A stretch of DNA of 64,000 bases, taken from positions 7,502,001 through 7,566,000 of the forward strand of contig NZ_CP022098.1 of NCBI RefSeq assembly GCF_002305875.1, in the 5' to 3' direction. Made by a program: the position numbers and the translations under genes. Shown in pieces: positions 10,246 through 17,911 of this stretch (its first letter is position 1; each line of letters opens with the position of its first letter). Below the pieces are notes generated by a model. It saw only the letters and a list, made by a program, of their open reading frames with translations. It did not search any database and was not told where the DNA came from. Source of the DNA: Cystobacter fuscus. Lineage in GTDB: Bacteria > Myxococcota > Myxococcia > Myxococcales > Myxococcaceae.

Positions 10246-11385
10246 TCAGTCGGTGGGCAGCCGCACGCGGAAGCAGGTGCCCTTGCCCACGGTGCTCTCC
10301 ACGGTGAGCTCGCCCCGCATCGCGATGATAATGCTGTGGCAGATGGCCAGCCCCAGGCCCGTCCCCACGCCCGCGGGCCGGGTGGTGAAGAACGGCTCGA
10401 AGATGCGCTTCAGGTTCTCGGGAGGGATGCCGTGGCCGGTGTCCCGGATCTCCACCACGACCTTGCCGTCCTCGGCCCGCAGGTGGGCCTCCACGGTGTT
10501 CTCTCCCGGGGCGCCCTCGGGGATGGCCTGGGCGGCGTTGAGCAGCAGATTGAGGAATACCTGCCCCAGGCGCGACTCGCTGCCCCGCACCGGGGGCACC
10601 TCCTCCGCCTGCCAGACCACGCGGGCCCGGTGCCGGAGTTCCGGCCTGGCCATGTTGAGCGACATCTCCAGCGCCCGCCGGACATCCGCCCGCTCCTCAC
10701 CCGGGCGTGTGTCCTCTCCTCGCGCGAACGTCTTCAGGTCGCCCACCACGTTGCGGATGCGCGTGGTGCCCTGCCGTGCCTCGGTGAGCGCCTCCGCGCA
10801 CTCCTCCAGCGTGCGCGCCTGCGGGGCGAGTCCGGGCGCGCCCGCCAGCGCCTGGCGAACCTCGGCCAGTCCCTCCTCGATGAAGTTCAGGTTGGAGGAG
10901 ATGTAGCCCAGGGGGTTGCTCACCTCGTGCGCCACCCCCGCGGCCAACGTCCCCAGGGCCGCCAGCCGGTCCGCCTGGAGCAGGCTCAGCTCGAGCGTCT
11001 TCTGCCGGGTGATGTCCCGGACCAGGAAGGCCACGCCCGGACGCTGGGGCACCCGCACCGCATCGGCGATGAACCAGCGGCGCCCGCCCTCCAGTTCCAA
11101 CGAGTACTCGAAGCGCTCGGGCTCTCCCCGGGCCAGCACGCGTTGGATGCTCTCCAGGGTCCGCGCCGCGATCGCGGGGTCTATTACCTCGGAGATGTGG
11201 CGTCCCAGGAACGTCTCCCGTGGCGCCGCCAGCAGTGCGTCGGACCCGGCCCACGCCGAGAGGTAGCGACCCTCGGCGTCGAACTCGAAGACGAGGCTGT
11301 CGGTGAGGCCGAGCACCACCCGCAGTAACTCTTCGGCTGGTTCCAAGGGGTGGGGCACGGGGGGCGGGACTTCGAGTGCGCTCAT
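10246..11385 (-). CDS. PAS-domain sensor histidine kinase (NtrB-like)
   Basis: 379 residues, no membrane segments. Residues ~20-130 form a PAS domain (LVFEFDAEGRYLSAWAGS ... FLVRDITRQK). It is followed by a HisKA domain with phospho-acceptor GVAHEVSNPLGYI and a HATPase domain with N-box LNLLLNAAQAIPEG, G1 IRDTGHGIP, F-box IFEPFFTTR and G2 GVGTGLGLAICHSI. The kinase is therefore complete and soluble, and no receiver domain is fused. No response regulator lies next to it, which is common for orphan kinases in myxobacteria. The partner and signal cannot be predicted from sequence. Confidence 0.9.
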   Translation of the reverse strand: MSALEVPPPVPHPLEPAEELLRVVLGLTDSLVFEFDAEGRYLSAWAGSDALLAAPRETFLGRHISEVIDPAIAARTLESIQRVLARGEPERFEYSLELEGGRRWFIADAVRVPQRPGVAFLVRDITRQKTLELSLLQADRLAALGTLAAGVAHEVSNPLGYISSNLNFIEEGLAEVRQALAGAPGLAPQARTLEECAEALTEARQGTTRIRNVVGDLKTFARGEDTRPGEERADVRRALEMSLNMARPELRHRARVVWQAEEVPPVRGSESRLGQVFLNLLLNAAQAIPEGAPGENTVEAHLRAEDGKVVVEIRDTGHGIPPENLKRIFEPFFTTRPAGVGTGLGLAICHSIIIAMRGELTVESTVGKGTCFRVRLPTD

Positions 11386-11545
11386 CTCGTGGGGACTCCC
11401 GTCAGCTCAACGTTGCCCCCATGCGCCGATGGTACCAGGACCGGGCCCCCCTGGCCATGAGGCCCGGCGGCTCTGGTCAGCGCGGACGCGGCCGGTAAGA
11501 CACCCCCGCCCCCGTGCCCGTCGTGCGGTTCTCGCCTCGAGGAGA

Positions 11546-11816
11546 GGAGTTCGAGGCGTTTCTTCGCTCGCTCTACAGCCGGCCTTCCTTGCGTGCGAGG
11601 TTTCCCCATGGATTCTGAGGCCCGTGACGCTTCATCCCGTTTCTTCGTTCTCAGGCATGCCCTTGGCTCCAGCCACGACACCTCCTTCGAGACCGTGGGA
11701 GATGACAATCTGGGTGATGCCCCCGGTGCCCTCGCTGTGGCGCCTTCATTGGGATGAGGATTTCCATGTCACTCCTGTCTTTGGTGGCGCGGCGGTGGAT
11801 GAGTCCAGGAGCCGCC
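11546..11816 (+). pseudogene. remnant of sitA-like toxin 3' end plus sitI6-like immunity gene
   Basis: Bases 11546-11758 are nearly identical to 21447-21659: the last ~22 codons of the LHH toxin gene (SLYSRPSLRARFPHGF) overlapping the start of its double-CXXC immunity gene (MDSEARDASS...). One C is missing in the run before the first CXXC motif, which causes a frameshift. At 11759 the copy jumps to sequence matching 21876-21932, so about 215 bases of the immunity gene are deleted. This is a dead, rearranged duplicate of the intact pair at 20990-22187. Confidence 0.8.
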
Positions 11817-11817
11817 C

Positions 11818-11905
11818 TTGTTCATGGGTTCGATTCCCGCCTCCACGACACAGGCACGCGAGAGTGCGCCCGCTCCTCCTCGCTCTCCCCAGGCAGTTCG
11901 ATTAG
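11818..11905. repeat. tRNA T-arm-like repeat joined to a small Rpn-gene fragment
   Basis: Bases 11818-11862 contain GGGTTCGATTCCCGCC flanked by the same bases as copies at 19824-19872 and 23779-23819. It resembles the T-arm and 3' acceptor strand of a tRNA, but no full tRNA can be folded. Directly after it, 11874-11901 matches an internal part of the Rpn-type gene (minus-strand ELPGESEEER, compare ~20484-20515). In the other two copies the T-arm-like block lies just beyond the 3' end of an Rpn gene. Confidence 0.5.
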
Positions 11906-11927
11906 CCACTGCGGACCGTGCCGAGCC

Positions 11928-12686
11928 TCAAAGGGTTGAGCGTCCGCCGATCTCCGGGAAGCGCTCGTAGGCCCGTCTGAGCAAATCCAGGTGGGCGGAG
12001 TTGTCCAGCTCGAGCGGCGTATCGGTGAGCTGGACAACCCACCCTCCCGTCGCGGTACGCCGTGCGCGCGACAGCAGTTCCGCGTCGCGCGCCGGGTCCG
12101 GGAAGCCGATGGCTCGTGCGGTAGCGGCAGACCAGTAGTTCAGCCACCCGAGGTAATGGGGAATCTCAGGCGCGGGATTGTCCCGAGGGCGCTTGAGCAA
12201 GGGCAACCCGTAGGGCGGCACGTGCGGCTTGTCGCCCTGGCGGCGAAACTGCTGCGCCACTATCCCGCCATAGCCGTCCAGCGACGCTTTTCCCCAGACC
12301 GCGCGAGCGCCATCCCCTACCGCCTCCAACACATCTACGGCCGCAGCAATGCCAACTGCATCCAGCGGCAGGCTCGCAGAGACTTGAAAGTGCGGAGGTC
12401 CCCCTGCGGCAAGCCCGTCAGGATTCTCCCACCCACTGAGTGTTACCGGGTGTTTTTCGTCATCGTTGCAAAGGAAGAAAAAGCCGCCGTTGGCCTTGTC
12501 TATCGCGATCCCCTCGTCGCGGTTGAGCAATGCAATAAGGTTGTCCTTTTCAGAAGTCGTCCACTCCAGCCGCAAGCCGGGAAGGGCGCGCTCCATTCCT
12601 TGGGCGATGGCAAGAGGGCGCTTCTCGTCGCCCACGAGCGCAGGCGCGTAGACGATTACGTTAAGGGATTTTTGCTCGGCTGACAT
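11928..12686 (-). CDS. DUF5953-family protein, probable immunity partner
   Basis: 252 residues, no signal peptide or membrane segment, so probably cytoplasmic. The sequence (SLNVIVYAPALVGDEKRP at the start; GYGGIVAQQFRRQG in the middle; GWVVQLTDTPLELD near the end) matches my memory of the myxobacterial DUF5953 family. The gene starts one base after the stop codon of the upstream toxin-like lipoprotein gene, so the two are almost certainly cotranscribed and translationally coupled. Such pairing is typical of toxin/immunity modules, with the immunity protein in the cytosol. The function is inferred from context only. Confidence 0.6.
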   Translation of the reverse strand: MSAEQKSLNVIVYAPALVGDEKRPLAIAQGMERALPGLRLEWTTSEKDNLIALLNRDEGIAIDKANGGFFFLCNDDEKHPVTLSGWENPDGLAAGGPPHFQVSASLPLDAVGIAAAVDVLEAVGDGARAVWGKASLDGYGGIVAQQFRRQGDKPHVPPYGLPLLKRPRDNPAPEIPHYLGWLNYWSAATARAIGFPDPARDAELLSRARRTATGGWVVQLTDTPLELDNSAHLDLLRRAYERFPEIGGRSTL

Positions 12687-12687
12687 T

Positions 12688-13692
12688 TCAGCACCAATTC
12701 ATGACAACGACAGTGAGATCGGGATCCAGCTCGAGTAGCGCGTCTTTGTGCGCTTGGCTTCGGACGCCAACGGCGAATTCATACCCACATTCTTCGGCAA
12801 GCATTTTCTCACGTCTAATCTCCGGGAACTTCACCTCCGCAAGAAACCTCCGGGAGCGCGGCGAGTGCTTGTCGAAATTATCAGTCTTGACGTCCCACAG
12901 GGTGCGCGTGGCCAGTTGCAGCGCGTCGAAGTTCTTCCCATTCAGGAACACATCCCAGCCGGGGAAGCTGTTGTTCGGCATCAGGTCGGCGCATTTGTTG
13001 TGAGGGTCATGACCACCCAGGTGTGGAACCGGGACGGGCTTGCATCTCGGGTCGTCTTCCTCCACGAGAGCGGACGTGAGCTGCTTCCGCGGCGAGGGCG
13101 CCCGGGCCGGTGATTTCGCCGCGCGAGGCTGGGCCTCAAGCTCCACCATGAGTTGCCGCGAGGACTCCGAGACGTCCCGCAGCCGTGCCTCGAACTCTCG
13201 TTGAGCGTCGACCCAGGGCGGACGGCTGTCAAACTCCGACCCGGCGGTGCTGGAGGGCCAGAGCAGGACGAGAGCCACGAGCACCGGACCCACCCTGGAG
13301 AGCGCTAAAGGGGCCTCGCTTGCGCGTCCAGCCTGGGCGAGGCCCTCGACGCCCCTCGCCACCTCGGCAGCTTGCCCGCTCATCCTCGTGGCGCGGGAGA
13401 AGCTCTCGAAGGCCCGCTCCGCTGCGGTCAGCTTGTGGTCCAACTGTTCCCACCGACGCGGTTCCAGGTCTTTGCGTGCCCGGGACAGCAGTGCCCTGGC
13501 CTGGTCCAGGTCTGCCTTTCCAATCCACGACCGTTGCGGTGCCGGCTCCATCGGCGCGGAAACGAGCCGGATGCGCGGGCCCGAAGAGGGAGTCGACGCG
13601 AAGGCATGGGGCCGTGGCATCGACCGCGGGGCGGGCGCGCTCGCGCAGGCGGTGTGCAGCACCAGGAGCGCGCTCCAGGTTCGCAAGCGCAT
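12688..13692 (-). CDS. DUF6310-family lipoprotein, probable Sit-like toxin
   Basis: 334 residues from ATG 13692, which has AAAGGA seven bases upstream; a GTG lies six bases earlier. The N-terminus is a lipoprotein signal (SALLVLHTAC, lipidated Cys at residue 16; the -3 residue is a non-canonical His). A variable helical/basic middle section with one hydrophobic segment (VGPVLVALVLLW) follows. The C-terminal ~110 residues carry the DUF6310 pattern: PHLGGHDPHNKCAD, FPGWDVFLNGKNFDALQ, LWDVKTDNFD, CGYEFAVGVRS. The D...DVK arrangement recalls a PD-(D/E)XK nuclease, so a DNase toxin is possible. A lipoprotein with a toxin-like C-terminus followed by a small partner gene fits the Sit-type outer-membrane-exchange toxins of myxobacteria. 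Confidence 0.65.
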   Translation of the reverse strand: MRLRTWSALLVLHTACASAPAPRSMPRPHAFASTPSSGPRIRLVSAPMEPAPQRSWIGKADLDQARALLSRARKDLEPRRWEQLDHKLTAAERAFESFSRATRMSGQAAEVARGVEGLAQAGRASEAPLALSRVGPVLVALVLLWPSSTAGSEFDSRPPWVDAQREFEARLRDVSESSRQLMVELEAQPRAAKSPARAPSPRKQLTSALVEEDDPRCKPVPVPHLGGHDPHNKCADLMPNNSFPGWDVFLNGKNFDALQLATRTLWDVKTDNFDKHSPRSRRFLAEVKFPEIRREKMLAEECGYEFAVGVRSQAHKDALLELDPDLTVVVMNWC

Positions 13693-13735
13693 CGTCACAT
13701 CCTTTCATCAAGCGCGGGGGGCAGGCTCCACCAGG

Positions 13736-13830
13736 CGAGCACGGATGGCTCAGCGGGAGTGGTGTCCGCGAGCACCCTGTCGATGGAGGCAGTTGGCACC
13801 TCGGCTGCTGCGGACTCCTCATCGCTCATA
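13736..13830 (-). pseudogene. fragment copy of the kinase-tail gene
   Basis: The minus strand reads M-S-D-E-E-S then EVPTASIDRVLADTTPAEP, nearly the same as the linker of the gene at 22894-23667 (EVPTASIDRVLADTTPEEP; DNA match ~13757-13830 to ~23111-23189). Only about 30 codons are present. At its upstream end it abuts an Rpn-gene fragment, marking a recombination joint. Confidence 0.65.
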
Positions 13831-13897
13831 GCTCGGCCTCGGCTCGCTCGGGACGGCCGAAAGTATAGCGGGCGAAGAGCTCATGAGGACCGGGCAT
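13831..13897 (-). pseudogene. 5' fragment of Rpn-type nuclease gene
   Basis: Starts with MPGPHELFARYTFGRPERAE, the N-terminus of the Rpn-family protein, and is cut after ~23 codons where it joins the kinase-tail fragment. The ~170 bases upstream (13898-14066) match the region upstream of the copy at 24498, including the inverted repeat at its outer edge, so this fragment keeps the original start and probable promoter. Confidence 0.7.
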
Positions 13898-14033
13898 GGC
13901 GGGGCGCCTGAGCACGGAGCGGGCCAGTCGCACCCCGCGGGGAGCCAGCAGGCCGTGGACGTCCGCTTGCGCCCCTTGGTCCCGTTGGCGAGACGCCCTT
14001 CTCCCGGGAGGGGTCTCCCACGGGCCCGCCCGA

Positions 14034-14066
14034 GTCAGACGAACCGTCTCGTACAAATCGTCTGAC
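14034..14066. repeat. inverted repeat upstream of Rpn fragment (copy 1)
   Basis: GTCAGACGA and TCGTCTGAC form perfect 9-base arms around a 15-base centre. The same 33 bases occur at 24638-24670 at the same distance from the other Rpn start. It may be an end or recognition site of the repeated element, or an operator. Confidence 0.6.
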
Positions 14067-14108
14067 ACCTTCTCGGGCCCTTGGGGTCCTCCAGTGGCAG
14101 TCGTCACG

Positions 14109-14273
14109 CGACGGCGTTCTCCCCTCGCCTCTTCTCCTCCACCCTATTTCCATGTCACTCCTGTCTTTGGTGGCGCGGCGGTGGATGAGTCCAGGAGCCG
14201 CATCCGGCGTGCGTCTCCCATCTCGTGCGACTGGTGCGGGGAGACCAACGTGGAGACCATCCATGGCTTCGCC
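14109..14273 (+). pseudogene. internal fragment of sitI6-like immunity gene
   Basis: Nearly identical to ~21836-22000 of the intact immunity gene, covering the segment that ends with the second CXXC motif (SCDWCGETNVETIHGFA). It lacks both gene ends and is not expected to be expressed. It sits immediately upstream of the Rpn inverted-repeat region. Confidence 0.8.
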
Positions 14274-14412
14274 CCCGCGAGTTGAAAGCGTCCATGTGAT
14301 GGGGTGGCCACATTTCCCCATGGCTGTCAACTCAGCAAAAAGTTGATGCGCTCTCGGCGAGGCGATTTGTTACTCGCAGTCAAATCCCAATCCATACGTA
14401 CAAGGAGACCGC

Positions 14413-16293
14413 ATGCAAACCGTACCGAAGCGGAGTTCCGTTGAAAAAGTCATCGTCGGAGCGTTGACGTGCCTCATGACGGCGGCGGGCTTCGGATGTG
14501 CCTCGCGAACAAAAGAAGCCTCCGCTCCACCGCCCGCACCGCAACAAACGACGCTCAATCCCTCGAACGTCGAACAGCCTCCCGAGGCAGACCAGGGGCC
14601 AGGGCAAGATCCACGCAGTGCCATTCCGCCACCGGACGAGAAGCCGCTCACGCCCGATGAAATCGAGCGGGCCGTGAATCCCTCTCCCACGGACCTCGCT
14701 CGGGCAGCTCAACCTGGCTTCATTGCCGACACGAGCCGGCCTTTCAACGAATACGTATGGCTGACGAGCCACAATGCCTTCTCCTGGGGCGCGGATTCCG
14801 GCGGAATCGGTTCCAACCAGGAGATGTCCCCGTTCTACCAATTGGCGCGCGGCGTGCGCGGGTTGATGTTCGACATCCACGGCTCCGACGTCCTGCTGTG
14901 CCATGGAATCTGCTACCCCAATAGCCGGAGCCTCGCGGAGGAATTCAAGCTCAGCGTGATGCCGACCCTGACACTCAACCGGAACGCCATCATCACGGTC
15001 TTCCTCGAGGACTACACGAACAGGGCCGACCTGACCCGAGCACTGGGCAGCATCCCCAACCTGGCGACCTACACCTTCAAGCCAACGACGTGGTCCTCGC
15101 AGAAGCAATGGCCCACGCTCGGCGAGTTGCTCACTGCCAACCAGCGCTTGTTCCTCATCACCAACAAATCGCAGAATGCGGGCGACCACCAAACGGGCTC
15201 CGGCACCGTACACCTGATCTACGACCAGAATCTCAACGTCGAGAACACCTACAATCTGGGTGACCTGGTCACCAGCCACGATTACTCCTGCGACACACGC
15301 TGGAACAGCATCCCGCTCGATACCGTGGCGGCGTCGTCCACCTATCATGGCTGGCCCCGGCTGTTCGTGATGAACCACTTCCACAAAATCCCCTACCCGC
15401 TGCATGGGGACACGGACAATCGCTTCGACAAGTTGCTGGACCGTGACCAATCGTATTGCCGCCCCAAGGCGAATCGAAGGCCCAACTTCATCGCGCTGGA
15501 TCAGATCAATCGCGGCGATGCCACCGAATACGTCGAGTGGCAGAACAACGGCGGCGTCATCTTCCACGAAGGCAACGACGGCACCCAAGACATCGTCTGC
15601 GGCTTTGCGACCACCATCGCCCGGACCATCGATCTCCAGTCGAGCGATGAGGAGCGGCTGGGGTGCGAGAACGACGAAGCGCGCTCACTCGTACTGTCCG
15701 GCGTGAAGAAGGGCGTTCGCATCACGCTGTATGACAGCCCGAGCGGCAACCGCGAAGACGACTGGTACTTCATCGAGGTCAAGCGCGATATTGGAATGAA
15801 CGAGCGGGTGGTTGTGCCAAGCTTCGAGGAGAGCAAGGACACTTCCGACTATCGCGCGGTCTACCTGAGAAACAATGGCCTCAACGGAAAGGTTTCGCGC
15901 ATCCGGGTGGAACCCCAAGCCGGGGACATGTTCGCGGACGCCGCGGTCGTCCTCTACGAGGGGAACAACGCGTCCCAGAACATCGTCTGCACGCTGCCCC
16001 TCACGACCAGCCAATTGGTCAAATTCAAGAGCAACAGCTATGGCTGTGACAATGACGAGGCGCGGTCCGCGAAGATCGTGATCGCCAAGGCGGGAACGAC
16101 GCTCACCGTCTACGACGATCCGAATGGCGGCACCGGCGACGATTACACGACCATCTACGTCAAGCAGGACATCCTGCAGCCCAGGGTCATCGGAACCTTC
16201 CAGTCCTCATTCGAGGATTCGTTCCTCAAGGTCACGTTCAAGAACCACAACGGCCTCGACGGCAAGGTGTCGTCCGCTCGAATCCAACGCTGA
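14413..16293 (+). CDS. PI-PLC X-domain lipoprotein with two C-terminal repeats
   Basis: 626 residues; AAGGAG lies five bases before the ATG. The leader ends AAGFGC (lipid Cys 29), so it is a secreted lipoprotein, followed by a Pro/Glu-rich linker to residue ~100. Residues ~110-390 form a phosphatidylinositol-specific phospholipase C X domain: LTSHNAF (His120) and FDIHGSDVLLCHG (His164) supply the two catalytic histidines. Residues ~395-626 hold two similar repeats (VIFHEGNDGTQDIVC / VVLYEGNNASQNIVC, each with GC.NDEARS, ITLYDSP or LTVYDDP, then NGLNGKVS / NGLDGKVS), resembling beta/gamma-crystallin-like or carbohydrate-binding modules. It probably cleaves phosphoinositide-like lipids or GPI at the cell surface, perhaps in predation. 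It stands alone between accessory fragments. Confidence 0.82.
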   Translation: MQTVPKRSSVEKVIVGALTCLMTAAGFGCASRTKEASAPPPAPQQTTLNPSNVEQPPEADQGPGQDPRSAIPPPDEKPLTPDEIERAVNPSPTDLARAAQPGFIADTSRPFNEYVWLTSHNAFSWGADSGGIGSNQEMSPFYQLARGVRGLMFDIHGSDVLLCHGICYPNSRSLAEEFKLSVMPTLTLNRNAIITVFLEDYTNRADLTRALGSIPNLATYTFKPTTWSSQKQWPTLGELLTANQRLFLITNKSQNAGDHQTGSGTVHLIYDQNLNVENTYNLGDLVTSHDYSCDTRWNSIPLDTVAASSTYHGWPRLFVMNHFHKIPYPLHGDTDNRFDKLLDRDQSYCRPKANRRPNFIALDQINRGDATEYVEWQNNGGVIFHEGNDGTQDIVCGFATTIARTIDLQSSDEERLGCENDEARSLVLSGVKKGVRITLYDSPSGNREDDWYFIEVKRDIGMNERVVVPSFEESKDTSDYRAVYLRNNGLNGKVSRIRVEPQAGDMFADAAVVLYEGNNASQNIVCTLPLTTSQLVKFKSNSYGCDNDEARSAKIVIAKAGTTLTVYDDPNGGTGDDYTTIYVKQDILQPRVIGTFQSSFEDSFLKVTFKNHNGLDGKVSSARIQR

Positions 16294-16499
16294 AGGTCGT
16301 CAGCACCCGCCCACCCGGCCCGAGTACCTCAAGCGCAGCCCCGGCCGCCGGGGCATGCGTCCACGCGTCAGGCGCTGAGGAAGTTGCAAGCGCAGTATCG
16401 TGCCTTCGTCGCGGTGCTTCGCGAGGCGGCGGCCAGATGGAGGCAGGGGGCTCTCCCGGCCCACTGCCCTTCCTTGGCGCCTTGGCGCCGGGCCGCCGC

Positions 16500-17393
16500 C
16501 TACGGGCGCAAGAACCTGGCGATGTGCGCGGCAGCGGCGTCGGCCGAGGCCGGCTCATTCCACATGTCATGGGTGGCCCCGGCGAGCTCGATCCACCTTC
16601 CATGCTTGACGTTGCACGTGAACGCCATCGCGGCCTGCTGGAAGGCCGAGTCCGCGGCACTCGTGTCGACACCGAGAGCGGACGGAAGCGTGGGCAGGCT
16701 GAAGTCGCGGGTGAGGAGCAGCGCCTTCTTCACCGCCGGCCAGGTCTCCGTCACATCGAACTGGGTGTAGGCGGTGAGCCCGGTGATGTACTCGTCGTAC
16801 GTCATGCTCGAGGAAGACGGATCGAAGAACAGGGCTTCGAGTTCGATCACGCTATAGGGCCCGGCGGGCAGGCCGAAGGCGTTGTCCGGGAGAAACTGGA
16901 TGGGTGGTACCTGGCCAAGCGAAATCTGCCCGTCATCGAGAAGCACCACCTTGTTGAGTGTCCGGGTCGGATGGGCCCGCTCGAAGGCCAGCACCTGCAG
17001 CGCACCAGCCGAGTGTCCCACCAGGAACGCCTTGCGGATCCCCTCCTGATTCAGGAAGGCGAGGATGACCTTGTTCATCAGGTCGACGATGTCGGTCCTG
17101 ACGGCATGGCCCGACTGACCTTGGTTGAGCGGGTCGATGGAGAGGACCGCGTAGTCCGCGAACAACTCCCGGTGGAAGATCGAGTCCCCGGTGCTCCCCG
17201 GGTCGCCGTAGCCGGGGATGTAGATGATTGTCTTCTGCTTGCCGTGATTCCAGTACACACCGTGGAACGAGATGCCCTCCTGCTCCACCCAGACGCTTCG
17301 GGTGGAAACCTGTGCCCTGGCTGGTGCTGCTCCGAGGAAGAGCACAGCGGCGAGAACACTCAACACCCATGACCCCATTCTCATGCTGTTCAC
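16500..17393 (-). CDS. secreted alpha/beta-hydrolase
   Basis: 297 residues with a clear signal peptide (VLSVLAAVLFLGAAPARAQ, cleaved after ARA). The alpha/beta-hydrolase core shows an oxyanion-hole region near YIPGYGDPGS, nucleophile elbow VGHSAGA (Ser), and the C-terminal catalytic His in GATHDMW; an acidic residue before it completes the triad. Family members include esterases, lipases and peptidases, and the substrate cannot be assigned. Several in-frame start codons cluster within 15 bases (MNSMRM); the longest is given. The gene is monocistronic and convergent with the PI-PLC gene. Confidence 0.82.
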   Translation of the reverse strand: MNSMRMGSWVLSVLAAVLFLGAAPARAQVSTRSVWVEQEGISFHGVYWNHGKQKTIIYIPGYGDPGSTGDSIFHRELFADYAVLSIDPLNQGQSGHAVRTDIVDLMNKVILAFLNQEGIRKAFLVGHSAGALQVLAFERAHPTRTLNKVVLLDDGQISLGQVPPIQFLPDNAFGLPAGPYSVIELEALFFDPSSSSMTYDEYITGLTAYTQFDVTETWPAVKKALLLTRDFSLPTLPSALGVDTSAADSAFQQAAMAFTCNVKHGRWIELAGATHDMWNEPASADAAAAHIARFLRP

Positions 17394-17592
17394 CTGGCGA
17401 TCCTTTGCTGGCGGAAAAAGGACGAACTCCCGTCCGCCGACACGCCCAGATGGCGGTTGCCGCGTGACCTGTCAACTCCGAATACCCCCAAGATGGCCCA
17501 GCCCAAGCCCAAGACGGTGCCAAAGGACTCGGAAGTAATGAGAGGATTGGCAAGCTCGGGGATTTCATCCTCAAGCCAGATCCCCTGGACAG

Positions 17593-17799
17593 AGTGGAGA
17601 AGTGCGGAGTCACCTGCAAGGCGGAGCCGAAGAACTGGATGAACGACACGGCCCCGACCTGCCCACCACGCAAGCCCTGCCGCCGTGCCCTTCGGCGCTG
17701 CAGGGCGAACACCGCGCGCAGGAAGAGGGTGAGGACGTCCGAGAGCAGTCCCAGCTCACCTGGCCCAAGTCCATCCACATCCGGCCGTCGTTCCAGGCG
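17593..17799 (-). pseudogene. IS91-family transposase fragment
   Basis: About 70 codons on the minus strand read VLTLFLRAVFALQRRRARRQ followed by GAVSFIQFFGSALQVTPHF, close to the strand preceding the catalytic region of IS91-type Y2 transposases (usual form: GAVSFVQ.FG.ALN...H.H). The sequence diverges on both sides, no stop or start belongs to it, and no terminal oriIS/terIS is seen. It is a remnant inside an otherwise gene-free interval (17394-17911). Confidence 0.55.
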
Positions 17800-17911
17800 G
17801 CGGGCTCGCGGAGCACGAACCGCTCGGCTCCGCTCCTTGCCCGGGCGGGGCGGGTGAAGGTAGGAAGCATCCCTCTCTGGCCGGAGAGCAGTCATGAGAG
17901 GGGGGTTCTTC

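Noticed and set aside
11818-11862. Possible complete tRNA gene at the T-arm-like repeat
   Set aside because: Only the T-arm/acceptor-like part is present; the other arms are missing in all three copies.
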